From assembly GCA_026874595.1 (NCBI GenBank), contig CM049311.1, positions 72,150,453-72,214,452 on the forward strand: 64,000 bases of DNA, given 5' to 3'. Every line of letters begins with the position of its first letter. The stretch's first letter is position 1. The notes beneath the pieces were generated by a model. The model was not told the DNA's origin, did no database searches, and saw nothing but the letters and a program-made list of their open reading frames with translations. This document shows, one piece after another, positions 12,393-25,046 of the stretch. Source of the stretch: Sipunculus nudus. Its lineage: Eukaryota; Annelida; Sipuncula; Golfingiida; Sipunculidae. The translations under genes were made by a program, and so were the position numbers.

Positions 12393-15300
12393 TTAATCCT
12401 TAATCTTGTCCATTTTGCTGCAAAATTTCCAGCAGGAATGGGAAATATACCAACTATTCACAAATACTTAGGCGTAAAGTAGCTATACATCCGTAACACT
12501 ACTTCCTATGAAAAAAGTCACGGACAACAGAATTGGAAGTCTGACTAACAGGAGGCTGCTGTGGTATATGACAGACCATTGAAATCCAAGTTTGGGCCAT
12601 ATTTTGTTGTTTGTGCTATTGCTTTGTATTGATGGGACCCTGTAGATATTATGTTACAAAATTGATTTGGAGAATCATTCAAATATGATTTGAGAAATAA
12701 CTTTATATTCTTTGTAATAGAAAAAACTTTAAGTGAATTGATGTACGTGGATTGCTTACAGGTCTGATTTATAAATAATGTTGTACAGGCAGTCTGTAAA
12801 TTATATTCTCATGTTAATGTTTCATTAATTATATATCAAAGACAATTAGGTACCTATTTATTAGTATTTTTAACAAATACCCTAACCCTTAGGATTCAAC
12901 TTTGGCCAGAGTCCATGATGCTCATGTATAGCTTTAGACATGTACAGCATAGAACTTATAAGTGAATGTATGGTATTTGCTGTATATATAACAAAAAATA
13001 ATACAGTTATGGAATAGCTGCACATCAAGAGTATGTTCCTGTGAATTTAAGCTTTCATAGAGGGTTCAGAAATTTTCATATAACCTTGAAGTATCAAAAA
13101 TACCTGAGAAATAAGGAAATTGTGTTATGATCTGATATACACTGCTCATAGTGTACAAAGCGTTATTTTATTGTCACTTTAGTTTCAAGAACGCTGTGGA
13201 ATACAGAGGAGTTTATCATAAAATTTCCATATCACATCATTCAGTTTTAGCATCAGTGTATACACAAATTTCCACAGGATGTTTTAATGATTTCTACAGT
13301 GTAATGCTTTCTAAACCAGGGATTGGACAAGAAATGTGTGTCCCAAAACCAGCAGCTCGATCTCTGTCATGGAAAATTTGTCATTGTTGAATTACAGTTT
13401 GACCTTATTTAAAGGAAGCATTGTATTCAGATGCATTACATTTAACTGTTATTTTACATTAATGAATCTGTAATACTTTTATTCCCATTTTGTGGGCTAA
13501 TTAACAGGACTAATTAAATCACCAGCCAGGAATATTCAACAAGCAATAAGCAGCAACATGATACCGTCAGAGTAATAATAACTGGTCGCTAAAAATCCAA
13601 CCATCATGTGTTTGGTTCCATGTGTCTCTATGCATGTAATATGTATTTCCCCTGTTTGGAACTTATGCATGTTGATAATATAGATATATGACAGTTCTGG
13701 TTTATAAATTCTCATGTTCGTTACATATAAGAATAAATAAATTAATTACCATATAAACAGCATCAAAGCAACTTCTTTATTGAAAATGCTTTCATAAAAT
13801 TAGTTATATTTCAGTTTAACCAATTGTCCTTGAGCAATAGGGGCAAGCCTGTAGTGTCAGTGCTTGATCTGTGCCCTTAGTAAATTCTACCTACAAACTT
13901 GCAGTATTTGGAAGGAAATAGAAATAGTAGCATAAACCACATGCTGGCATTCTAACTAGCATTCCAGGTATTGTAACATTATCTTGTCCAGCAGGTTTGC
14001 CTTGGGCACTTTTATGACATTATTCCTCTGGTTAGATGACAGGCTGCTTGTTATTCGCAAGAGTCAGGACAAAGATTAATGGTTGGATAATAGCAACCAA
14101 TAAGAAAACATCAATAATAGTGCGGCAACAGGCAGTGAGCCTTGCTGCTTCACTGTAGTGATATTCCAGCAGGAAGGATATGTTTAAGGAAAGGTCCTTT
14201 TTGGCAGTTGAAAATGGTATTCCAGCAGCCATCTATCTTCTGTTGACCTTCAGTGTGGTTATTGTGTTCACACTTAAACAGATACACGCAAGCTCAATGT
14301 TATTGGCAATCAGCTACAACAGGCAATTTGCATTAATGTATACTTTATGGTATCTGGGGTTAACTCCTGTGAGCTACTTGATATGTTTGAGTTGTAACTG
14401 TTGTTTATCATTTGTTCTTCAAGGACAATGTTTTCAAAAGGTACATTCCTATGGGAAGGTTGTTCATAGTCTCTATTTTGACCTGTGGCAGGGACATTCA
14501 TCCTCCATATTCCAACCAGGAATAACATTTATGTTCCTGCTTGACCTGCTAGAAATAGTATTCTTGTTATCTTATTATCTACTTGTTATCTTATTATCTA
14601 CTTGTTATCTTATATATTTTATGTATGTGCCTGAAAAATTGCCTCAGCACCCATGTGACCCCTGTGTATGTGAGCTGGCAGAAATGTCAGATATGTAGTA
14701 CAGAGCACATACGTCTGGTACATGGGCTCCATAAAATATTATGGTCTTATGTCATTTTTTAGTGGAGATATGCCTCAGTTCAAGCAGGGCCTATGCATTA
14801 AAATCATTTGTGAAGATCTTCCATTAAGATCCATATAGAAACTGATATACCTTTGAATTTTACACAGGTAAAAAATATCATGTATGTTATTTTTCACAAT
14901 ATAATATATGAGCATTTATTTTGAAATGGATGTTAAGCTAAAAAGTTCACTAGGGGTAGGGATTTAGACTTGCAGGTCTAAAACCCACCTGAATTCCAGC
15001 CTTGAGTATTTGAATTGATGTGGCAGTATCTCTGCATATCTGTTGTACAGTATTGTGACTAGTTTAAGTACTTGATTAATGTTTGAGTAATTACTGCAGT
15101 ATATATAAGGAGAATTTTTGATTACTGAAGATAGGTCTATAAACCCTGGTTGGTGCCACATTCTAATGAATTTGGATGATGTAGTATTCCATAGAACACA
15201 GGGCTAGGAATAATTCAGAAGTCATAACCTTTGATTGAATGATCAGGTTGAGTCTCTAAGGTTCTATATTCAGGTTCCACCTGTTTCTTTGTAAGGATCT

Positions 15301-15441
15301 AGTAGGGTTAAAACTGGGGAGAAGAAAGTCTTAACCATAAGACTCTCTGAACTGCATAGTATTGATGATGGGTTGAAAAGCTTAGTTTAAACCTGTGGGA
15401 AATGGATTATATGTATAGGTCTTCTGATGCCCTTTTGAAAG
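12393..15441. other. AT-rich non-coding stretch
   Basis: No gene recognised. The longest open frame of the window, 172 codons at 14180-14698, lies here. It is hydrophobic from T-rich sequence, overlaps a 19-bp tandem repeat, and resembles no family I know; a chance ORF of this length is plausible in a window this size. Confidence 0.45.
14563..14611 (+). repeat. 19-bp tandem repeat, 2.6 copies
   Basis: CTTGTTATCTTATTATCTA is repeated exactly twice and then partly a third time. Perfect identity implies a recent slippage or duplication. Confidence 0.95.
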
Positions 15442-16110
15442 CCAGGGCCAAGTTTCACTAAGAATGCGTATGGCTTAAGTCAAATTTTACCGAAACGCCT
15501 CCCAAGTCGGCTAACCTAAGCCCACGAGATAAGTCAGTTTCACTAAACGCGATTTAGCTAAGTCGGTTTGAACCTTGGAAATCCCCTTTTCAACACCACC
15601 TATTGATGAAATAATGAATTAAGAAAACGTCCTAAATGGGGACGCAAACACTTCGCGGAAGATAGTGACATGGAATTTTAATTAACCCTGTGTTATTCCT
15701 GGGAACTTTTTAAATGAATAGTTTAAAAAACGGTCTGGACATTGTGGTATTGCTGTACTTGACTGTACAAAACGAATAATAACCCCCATGATCTATTCTT
15801 TGGTTTACGGACACCTTTCAGGGAAATGGCACGTGGCGTGACGTCATTGTCGCCTGTGACGTACCGTACCACGCTCGACAGATGGCCGTATGGTAACATG
15901 CAACGAGTGCAAGTGATATAATGTGCTATACACCCGTTAAACACAGAGTTAAGCCTCCTTGGTGCAGGCTTAGCATTTCAGCCCGCCAGGTGACTTAAGT
16001 CACTAACGTTATTTTTAATGAAACTTCAGGACTTAAAGCTCGACAAAAGTGACTTAAGTAAAAAACGCAGAATAACAGGCTTAAGTCAGTTTAATGAAAC
16101 TGGGCCCTGG
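15442..16110. mobile_element. Non-autonomous DNA transposon (MITE-like), 669 bp
   Basis: Left end CCAGGGCCAAGTTTCACTAA and right end, read inverted, CCAGGGCCCAGTTTCATTAA form imperfect terminal inverted repeats. Inside, ACTTAAGT/CTTAAGTC motifs and an AGTTTCACTAAACGCG segment recur, including the palindrome TGACTTAAGTCA. No transposase ORF. TTGAA occurs close to both ends but offset by 2-3 bp, so the target duplication is unsure. Superfamily not assigned. Confidence 0.75.
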
Positions 16111-17235
16111 TGTTGAATTAAATAAATATTTCAGCACAGATATAGGACAGTGCATCACTGACTTGTTCAGAACCTCAAATTAAATCTCTATAGTTATTTT
16201 AATTGCATGTAATAGTTAGTGTTATGGTCGCTAGTTTCAAAATTTGAAGGAACTGAACCTTTTTATATGTTTCTGAATATTTTAGTGTATTTTATAGGAA
16301 GATTTTTATGCCAATTTAATACCAGTAAGAACCAAATGTACTGATGAGTTTCTTTGTTACTCAGCAACATCCTCTGTTCTGAGCCAGCCTTTATACACAA
16401 GGAGCTTTAGACTTTCAAGTAAGTGCACGGGGCAGTTGGCCCACTATCGGAGGAGGCATTAACTTGTTATTGATCACCAATATTGTGGGTGTTTATTGTA
16501 GGCTCAGGCTGGCATCAGCATGTCGTGTATAACAATGGCTAAAGTGGGAAACTGCAGCATCATAGGAAATAGCATGACAGCCATCTGATGGGTATTCCTG
16601 TTTTCCTGGCACACCCGTGAGGGCTTAGGGGACAAATAATGACGGTGTGAAGGAAAGTGTTACCAGTGTGAACACTGAGGAGCCTTCCTTGGGAGTAAAG
16701 TTTGGGGAATATTGGGCATGTACAAGCTGCTATGACCTATGATGATGAAGAAAGCAAACAGAAGGCAGCTCAGTCATAGAGGTCTGATTGTACTATTGAG
16801 TCTTTAATGAAGAACCAAATGATAATCCAGTGGATGGATCCTTAGTCATGTATTGAGCAGCAATTGTGAAGCAGTTATGTGATAATGATAATTACTTTGA
16901 AACTCAGGGGGCAATTGAACACCATGCTGGACAAAATCAGTGATTGGAGTATTTCTATGGCAGAATGCCGAAATATGCTGACTTGACAATCGTGACAGTC
17001 AGCTTGTGTACAGCTTCGGTATATTTATGTCAACAGACCATGGGATGTTAACTTACCATGAAGATACCTGAAGCGGAGATAATCTGACAAATCAGTAGAT
17101 CTGCCGACGGCTTTCTTGCCTGAAGTGAATACCACAGATGAATCAAGGGATGTTACTCTGTCCCTGCCACAGTGACTGCCTGGTTAACATAGTGTAGATA
17201 TTGTGTGGTTAAAGTGCCTGGGGGTAAGAGATGCT
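16111..17235 (+). other. Flank upstream of the candidate first exon; possible 5' UTR/promoter
   Basis: From about 16380 on this stretch is less AT-rich than most of the window and carries no recognised repeat. It contains short ORFs, for example an ATG at 16734 followed by 14 codons and a stop (MTYDDEESKQ...), which would be an upstream ORF if transcribed. A donor-like GTAAGTG occurs at 16419. No convincing TATA box or initiator could be assigned. Calling it promoter or 5' UTR is inference from position only. Confidence 0.25.
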
Positions 17236-17346
17236 ATGGGATCTTTCCTGTGTTGTGGATGGCTGGATTGGTTCCTTGGCACAGAGGAGGAAACGGTTCG
17301 CACAGTCCAGCAACCTGTTCAAACAGCCCCAAAGCAGTATGTCAAG
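17236..17346 (+). CDS. Candidate alternative first exon of the Syt7 gene (lipid-anchor-like N-terminus)
   Basis: An ATG with G at -3 and G at +4 opens 37 codons that end exactly at a splice-donor-like AAG|GTAATG. The peptide starts MGSFLCCGWLDWFLGTEEE, followed by a polar stretch ending QTAPKQYVK. It ends in phase 0, matching the phase-0 start of the C2A exon 12.7 kb downstream, so splicing the two would keep the frame. Met-Gly followed by two cysteines at positions 6-7 is the kind of N-terminus that can be myristoylated and palmitoylated; it would replace the transmembrane anchor of standard synaptotagmins. Alternatively only 17285 or 17287 to 17346 is coding, as an internal linker exon after the CACAG or CAGAG acceptor. 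An upstream out-of-frame ATG at 17231 overlaps the start. I do not recognise the peptide; the call rests on phase, Kozak context and composition only. Confidence 0.45.
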
Positions 17347-18370
17347 GTAATGTACATGCCCCCCTTTTACTCTTTTCTCTAATATCAAACATAAAACTAA
17401 TGCATTTTTCACTCCTTGCAGCATTTTGTTTCTGTACTGTGTGGGAAATTGGCACGGACATGCATTTGTTTCTCAAAGACTTTTGATTTTCTCTAGGGTA
17501 GAAATGTGCCAAGTTAATACATTTGCTCCATATATGGGTTTTATTTTTCTTCCCTTTGCAGCAATTTATTTTTACCCCATTTTGAAATATAGTTATGCAT
17601 TACTTCTCTTTCGAGTGAAATATTTTCCCCATTGTGGAATAAAAACCAAGGTGAAGCCATTCTATAACTCATACAAAATCTTTTTCAGAGTGAAACCACA
17701 TTCAATACAGCTGATAAACATTTTGCAACTGTGTGCACAGCTGAATGTGCTGGGTGGTTCAAATGAAATGTTCCAAACTGAGCTACAAGTCTCAAATATT
17801 GTTAATTAGATGTTAATTAAAGTCTGCAACTAAAGTATTCAATCAAAACTAAACATATTTGGCATTTCTGAAGGTGTCAAAGGCATTTAAATATTATTCA
17901 AGAAAGTAGAACTTTGTGTGTGTATCTAAGTGTGTCTTTATGTGAGAAACTTTGTCAATGTCTGTGATGGGTGATTGATGAATCTACAGTTACAGAAATG
18001 TTTTATGATTTATCAAGTGGAATGAAAAAATGAGTTTGATTGTAATGATTTATTGCATGTGTGCTCCCAAAATATCCAGACTTGGAAAGTGTTTGAGTGT
18101 GTACTGACATATGGGTTTAATTGGAATTGACAAAAGTACCTCCCTCATTGTATGTGTATTAAACATATTGCATGTGTGAATGGAAGTTCAGTAACATCAT
18201 TATTAAAAGGTTATTTATATATAACACATAAGATATAAACTTTGTATTCCTTTTATGTTGTGTCATGTTAGTCACTTTGTGTCATTGTCATGTTAAAGCG
18301 TATGTGTGCCCGTCTGTATGCATTATTTAATCCAATGTGTTTTGTCAGTAATAATGAACAATTATATATA
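17347..18370 (+). other. Putative intron between candidate first exon and transposon
   Basis: AT-rich, T-rich non-coding sequence following the donor-like GTAATG. The open frames here are short and hydrophobic because of T-runs and resemble no family I know. No repeat family of this window was recognised. Confidence 0.3.
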
Positions 18371-19443
18371 TACCGTATTTATTCTAATTTGGCGACCACT
18401 TAAAAATAATTAATTTTCTCAGAGGTCGAGATAATGGAGGATATTTGAAAATTATCAGAATGCAGAATTTGCGGCGGTCGAGATTTCAGAGGCATGCGGT
18501 GGGATAACCTTCCCTAGAGAACCCGGGCCGCTCTGACACTCGAGCGGTCATATGGATTGAGTAATAATATGGGTGTTTATAAGTTTGTTTTGTTAATATC
18601 CTACAAACGGGCTTCCAACCATCATAAAAAATACGGAGCCCGCCAATGAATAATCAAACTGAGCTCAGTCACTTTACAAAATGATCACTACTTCGCGTAT
18701 AGGTACGATCACTTGACCTAGACGGCAACTCATTTAACTACCAGTTGTTTCAAGTTTACCCACCAGGCAGCGATATCGGCGGGCCGAAAAGGGACACGCA
18801 GCTGCACAGAAGTTGGAAGAAAACTTTATAAAAAATAACTACCTATTATCAGATAACTTATTTGTATAATACGTAATAAATATAGGAAAGTAAAGGCGCG
18901 TTAAATTACAAATGACCGGAAATGGTCCTAGCTCCCGTGCCCTCGATCGGGCCCTGTTTTGTACGCGTGGTCACCCATCCAAAAACTAACCGGGGTCGTT
19001 TAAGCTTAACTATGATGACGGTTCCGACTGTGTCCCAGTTGTTCCACCACGTGTGCCTACCCATATTTTGTAATTATTGCTAAATACCCCACGTGAACTG
19101 CACACAAGGCACGTGCGTACCAGGAACGGTACACGAGTTTGCTTCGTCACGGACACCCATTTGGAACTTAAACGCTTTATCATGTTTATATATTAATAGT
19201 GAAAAATGCATCTTTGAGTCTTCAAAAATTTTTTATTGCAAACAAAGTTTGTGTGGATGCTCAGTGTAATAAAAATCTAGATACAAACAGCGGCGCCCTT
19301 GATAGACGGAGGCATTTCACCTAAACATCGTCGACAGAAAACATCGTCGGCAGTCGCGAAATTAGAGTCATTTTAGAAATTATGCTTTCAAAATATTTTT
19401 TTGGGTTGAGAAATAAGAGGGATCGCCAAATTGGAATAAATAC

Positions 19444-19447
<4 letters not shown>
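18371..19447. mobile_element. Non-autonomous TIR DNA transposon, 1,077 bp, TA target
   Basis: The left end TACCGTATTTATTCTAATTT plus GGCGACC matches the inverted right end with two differences in about 27 bp. It is flanked by TA and inserted at or next to a TA-rich microsatellite. The interior is CpG-rich and has no open frame of note. The TACCGTA start also appears in the element at 31091-36923, so the two may be distant relatives. Confidence 0.8.

Positions 19448-19506
<59 letters not shown>
19446..19506. repeat. (TA)n microsatellite
   Basis: About 30 uninterrupted TA units directly abutting the right end of the TIR transposon. The open frame encoding a run of Tyr-Ile on the minus strand is only this microsatellite. 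Confidence 0.98.
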
Positions 19507-19509
<3 letters not shown>

Positions 19510-21164
19510 ATGATACCAGCATTTGCCTATTATGTGCCCAGTTGTGAGTCTCTTTATATGGCTTAAGTTCATTTATCTAAGCTTGCAGGGCCAAATTCTT
19601 GAAAAAACTTGTGGACCCATTTTAAGCTAAACTGTTTGACCAAAACCTTTCATCTTGCTCATATGGCTCACCAACCCATGGATGATAAACCCTATTACAA
19701 TTGAGGCCACAGAAGCATAGGTCAAGGCCAGAGAGCTACCCACATTTTCCAAAGTTTAATACACCCATTCTAATTATGCTTAGTTTGAGGGGGTGCTCAG
19801 CTTTGTGGCGCCCTTGTATTATAATTTATTTTTGTGTAATTATATCTATTTAGCTCATCAGTAGACCCAACTATTAAATTCTTTGATTATATTTTATGAG
19901 TCAGTTTTGATTTGTTAACTTCTATGTATCCTATTTTCTGTGAGATGTAACTGCAGTTATGGTTAATTATTTTACCATAAAGATGTTAGGGGTTTCTGTT
20001 TCTTCAATAATTATAAATAATTTCTGTGATTTGGTTGCATTACTGTATAAACTTTTTGGAGATGTAATTTCAGATGATGTAATCCATTTCATATACCATC
20101 ATTATAAATAAATAAATAAAATGTCAATTTTAGGAATCTGTGAGACAAAGTAACTGGCAAAATGTAGCAGGGATATCAATTTGTCATGTTCAGCACCACA
20201 GATAGATTTATATAATTGATTTTACGTCTAGAATTTCATCCAGGACAAATCATTTGTTTCTCTGGTCATTTAAAGTGGCATATACCTCGGGTCGCTGGAA
20301 AATTGGTTCATTCCGTGAGTAATATCTGGAAATCCAGCTCTGTGTAACGGGATAAGCAGGTTCATTTTTTCTGCAGTTTTCGGTAAAGAGGCCAAAGGAG
20401 AATTGGTTCCCCAGTCAGTCACTCGGATACACTGTTTTATTGCAGCCATTTTTTCTGTGAAAATTGAGTTTTGTCAAGCTGATTTACCTAGAAAGTCATT
20501 CTACCCTGGTCTCCTTGATGGATGAGAATTTGTTGTCATTAATAATCAACTCACTTCTTAGCTAAATCTCCAAAGGGTAACCTCTTTTTCCCAAGCAAAG
20601 CCACCAATTAGTCCTGTAATGGTATGTTTTCTTTGTCAAATTACCAACTCTTTATGTATCAAGTAGTACAGAAGTTTTTGTTTTTTTTACAAGGGCAGTA
20701 GCCACAGATTGTTGAAACAGAAGTGACCTCATTATCAGAGACATTCAGCGATGAACAATTAACAAGGTTTATCTATGGTTTGTAACCAGAGATGGCCTTT
20801 TAAAGTGCAGTCTTTAATTCTTTAATAGCATACTGTTCACCCTGCAGTCTAAAGTTTGATTAACCCTTTGCCACATGTTGCGTCATATAGGAAAATCAAA
20901 CCGTTATGTTCAGTCATGTGCCTCTTTGAGCCTGTGATTTTTTTTTCTGAATCCAGCACATCTTGTCAGCTTCTAATGTTTTGATGTTCATGTTTTGCAC
21001 TGGTAATATATTAGAAGTCATTCATTATAAATGAACACCTCCACAGGCATGACAACTGTGGTGTTCACATGCTACCCTGTACAAATAATTCAGTTTTAAA
21101 ATATTTAAAAAAGCATAGAGGATATATCATTTCAAAAGCATAAAGTGTGAACAAGTTTGCATTT
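19507..21164. other. AT-rich non-coding stretch
   Basis: No gene, repeat family or RNA recognised; presumed intron of the synaptotagmin gene. Confidence 0.4.
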
Positions 21165-21456
21165 GGACAAAAAAAATAAAAGGTATGGTTCTCAGGAACC
21201 GCCCCCATCAATTTTAACCTCCCGCATCTCCCACATAAAAAATTTTTATTTTGATTTTTATCTTTCAAGAAGATAAATAATACAATTTATGTAGTGCTTT
21301 TACCTGTTTAGCAAAAAAATTTGTTGTTTTCATGCTTTTTCCTGATCATATGACATTTTTATTGAAACATTTAAAAAAAGGTCAAAATTAAAATACCGCC
21401 CGCACTGATTTCTGAAAAAAAGTGCCTGAGAACCATACGTTTATTTTTTTTTGGCC
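21165..21456. mobile_element. Short MITE, 292 bp
   Basis: The left end (GGACAAAAAAAATAAAAGG, then TATGGTTCTCAGG) and the inverted right end (GGCCAAAAAAAAATAAACG, then TATGGTTCTCAGG) are terminal inverted repeats of about 31 bp. No coding capacity. A target duplication was not clear. Confidence 0.75.
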
Positions 21457-24291
21457 TTACAGAACAATATTACATTTATTTCATGTTTAGAACATGCAAA
21501 CACACATAAAAGGTATGTGTCATCACTCTTTGAATGTTCCAAAAATGTTTTGACAGGAGAAAATGCAATTTATTTTGATTTACCCATTAGGAAGCAGTTT
21601 TAAAGCCATCTCCTTATCAGGTTTCGTAATTAAGGTTCATGGTTAACTGTTGAGAACCTTTTTTGAATTCCTATGTGAATATAGACAAACCATTTTTAGA
21701 ATAATTTCAAAAATATATTTATATATATATATATATATATTTGCATTATAGTCATAAGAGTGGAATTACAAATTCCATTATATAAGTGATTTTCCTTGCA
21801 CAAAACAGTGAATGAACTTCATATTGCTAGGAAAACATCAATTAAGCTAAATGAATTGTTAAATAATGAACATAAAACTGATGAAGTAATGAACTATAAA
21901 TCAAATTTATATATTAATTATATACTTATACAAGGGGCTGATAGCTTTGAATTGTACAAACTATAGCCTTATGTATGTTATGATATATATTTAAGCTGTC
22001 CCATGCCCTCAGTTTCAGATATAAATGAACTTTGGCATAACTCCGGAAACCTCCTGATGTGTCTCACTGATCATTCCCAGTGCAATATACATATCCCCAT
22101 CTATATGTTTCGCTCGATGGAAAGCTATTGCTGTTTATCCAACGTGAATTGTACCATTGGGAAAATAAGTTGGCACCATGTCATTACAATGAATGGTACT
22201 GGATGGGGCAACCCATGTGAGCCCTGCAGTAACTACACCAGGAAAACAGCTATATAAATGTATATTACTAACAGGCTGAGTATGGCTGCCCCAGCATCAG
22301 AACTGTGGTAAATGCTTCCCGCTATCACTGCAGGCATCGGAGCTCCCCAGTTTATAGATTAAGCACATGGGCAGCCTGATTGTCTACTGCAAATAGATGT
22401 ATTTTCATGAATGGTTTTCCTGTAATACACTGGAAGCTAATTGAGCTATATATATGTATATTTATATACATATTATATATATATATACAATAGAACCTCT
22501 CTGTTGTGGACACTAACAAGACCTTAGTTTTTGCACATAACACATGAGAGGTACCATATATCATTTCAGAGAGAAAACAGCCCTTTTTAAAGATCAAATG
22601 ACCTTTGAATTTACTTCTTTTACAAACTCATGTTTGAACACAGGCAATTATATACCTGGAAATAATAAAAGAAAATAATTATGGTTTTTCAGTGTTATTG
22701 CTCATATTTAAAATTATTTAAAACAGTGAGTGAATCCAAATTCCTTGAGGGCAATTCTTTGTCTTTATGAAATTTATTGATCTGGGTCCCGAGCAATTTG
22801 TACATTTGTTCATTTGACTAAAACCCAGGGCTTCTGACAACTACTATATTTTCAATATATTCATTCCTATATTTGCCCATGAAAGAATTGTCTCCTATTA
22901 TTTCATATATTTTTCAGCATTTAGACATTCATCTTTTGCATTCTCCTATACATTCTTTTTTCACTCTACAGTCATAATAGTCACAGTGAAAACTCCTATA
23001 TTTTTTATGAAAATTCTTATCAGTTCCTATATTTCATCCTCAAATGCTCCTATAACCTTCCTGGATGTCTTCATGAGCCTGGTAAGCTTAAGAGACATGT
23101 AAACCAGAATCCTGTAAACTGGACCAACAAGGGCCTTTTCATTTATCTTCACAGTCACATGCAGAACTTATTTAAATCAACAGAGCGAAATATTTTAGTT
23201 CTTCCATATATAAAATTTCTTAATTGTTCATTCCAATTTTCAATCAAATATTCTTTGAGCTAGCCCCTGAAAATAGGTGGGGTAATAGAAAATAGAGCAC
23301 AGTGCAAACAAGTCTTGCAAGTGATTTATACTCAGACAGTTCATCCCAGCCGAAATACTTCAGTAAATTAAGCTGATGGAATCACTTGGAATGGACTGTG
23401 CTGGTCACACTCCATGTTCTTGTCCAGCTGCCAGTAATAGTCAAACTGGTTAAATGGCTGTACCAACAAAGATCTATAAGGATACATGGATAACCACTCC
23501 ATGTGGGTTGCCAATGGGCCAACAGTAGAATAGTTTGTGTCTCTGTGTTCTTCCCAGGATCCCCCCTTTTTCAGCTGCAGCATGGATTCGAACCAATTTT
23601 AATGACCCCCCCCCCCCTCCCCACCTTTCCTTGATCTTAGCATCTTTTCAGAGGTTGTCTGATCACAAGCTTCCCAGGGTTGGACCTTTCCTTTTCCAAA
23701 ATCCTGGTTCCCCTCTAAAGAATATATTTTCAACTACAGATCAGGAGAGGTGAACATTGTGGATCTCACAAATAGAGGTTACCTTGTATATTACTCTGGT
23801 GGTGGCTGTTTTTTTCGTCTGTTGTTACCTCTAACAGGGATATATAATCTTATCTACATGTTTATTCAATTATTAATTATTATACCCCTGCTTGGAGTGT
23901 TGGGGCCCAGTATATTGGATTCTTTGTTTGTGGTTTGGTTTATTGTTTTCTTTCTCTGTATATCAAGAGAATTTGGCGAGGTCATTGGATCCTTCATAGC
24001 TAGATAGTTTCATTTAACATTTGTGATGAATAGCTTGGTCCTAATGTTGATCCAGGGTGAGCAGAGCCATGGTTTCTGCTCAGTCATTGTTATCACATCC
24101 ATCCTCAATGAAACATTCAGAAGACTAAGAGGTTCCTCAGTTAATTGGTGGATACCTGTTTGCTCTACAGCATCATGGGTTCCATTGCTGGCTGGAGCAG
24201 CCTGTCCAAGATTGATTTTTTTTTCAGCTCTTCAGTGTTGTTGATTGGTAGTGGTATGTGCTCTCTGCTGAGTGTCCTCTTACTGTGTTTT
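21457..24291. other. AT-rich non-coding stretch
   Basis: No gene recognised. Contains (AT)n at 21714-21741, a second AT microsatellite at 22447-22488, and a C-run interrupted by T at 23607-23623. Short open frames resemble nothing known. Confidence 0.4.
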
Positions 24292-25046
24292 TTAGCGAAC
24301 CTGTGAGCTTATGCGATGGTGTGGCATCGTCCAGCGTCTGTACGTTAACCCATACTATCTTGAAAACGGCAAGAATTAGCATCACGAAATTTTATGCATA
24401 AAATTAGTCATCTAAAAAACTCTATCGGATTTTGCTTATTTTTTGGCTAACTGCATTTTCTAAGATTTTATAGGGAAAAAGCTAAAAAAAAATTTTTAAA
24501 TCTTCTTCTCCGAATCTGTTCAGTCAAATTGTCCAGTATTTTACAGAAATGATTCCTGGAACAATCTCTCTCAAGTTTGTTTGAATGGTTTAAGTTCGAT
24601 GATCTTTGGCCGAGTTACAGGAAGTTGAACTTAGTCATCTGTCCAAAAATGCATACTAAAATCACAATCTAAGAAATGGCTTGAGCTATCATCACCAAAT
24701 TTTATGCCAATGTTGGTCACATGAGTCATATCTGAAATTGAGGTATTGGTGGTGCCACCTGCATCGGCCTTTTTTGTACGGGGGTCATCAGTGCCAGTAT
24801 CATACTGACAGCTACAAATAACTTCTTCTCTGAAACGATATGGCCAAATTGGTTAATATCACACAGAAATGATCCTAGGGTAGTGCTTTCTGAAGTTTGT
24901 TCAAATGGTCTCAGTTCAGTGACATTTGGCTTAGTTATGGGAAGCTGAATTTAGTCATATGCCATAACAGCCCATTTTAGCTAAGTGGCTACAAAAATCT
25001 TCTTCTCAAAAACCACTGGGCCAAATTCTTAAACCTCACACATTAA

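Noticed and set aside
14180-14698. 172-codon open frame, the longest in the window
   Set aside because: Hydrophobic composition from T-rich DNA, no domain I know, overlaps a 19-bp tandem repeat. A chance ORF of this length is plausible in 64 kb over six frames.
19321-19572. Minus-strand ORF with an Ile-Tyr run
   Set aside because: Reads through the (TA)n microsatellite and the edge of a transposon.
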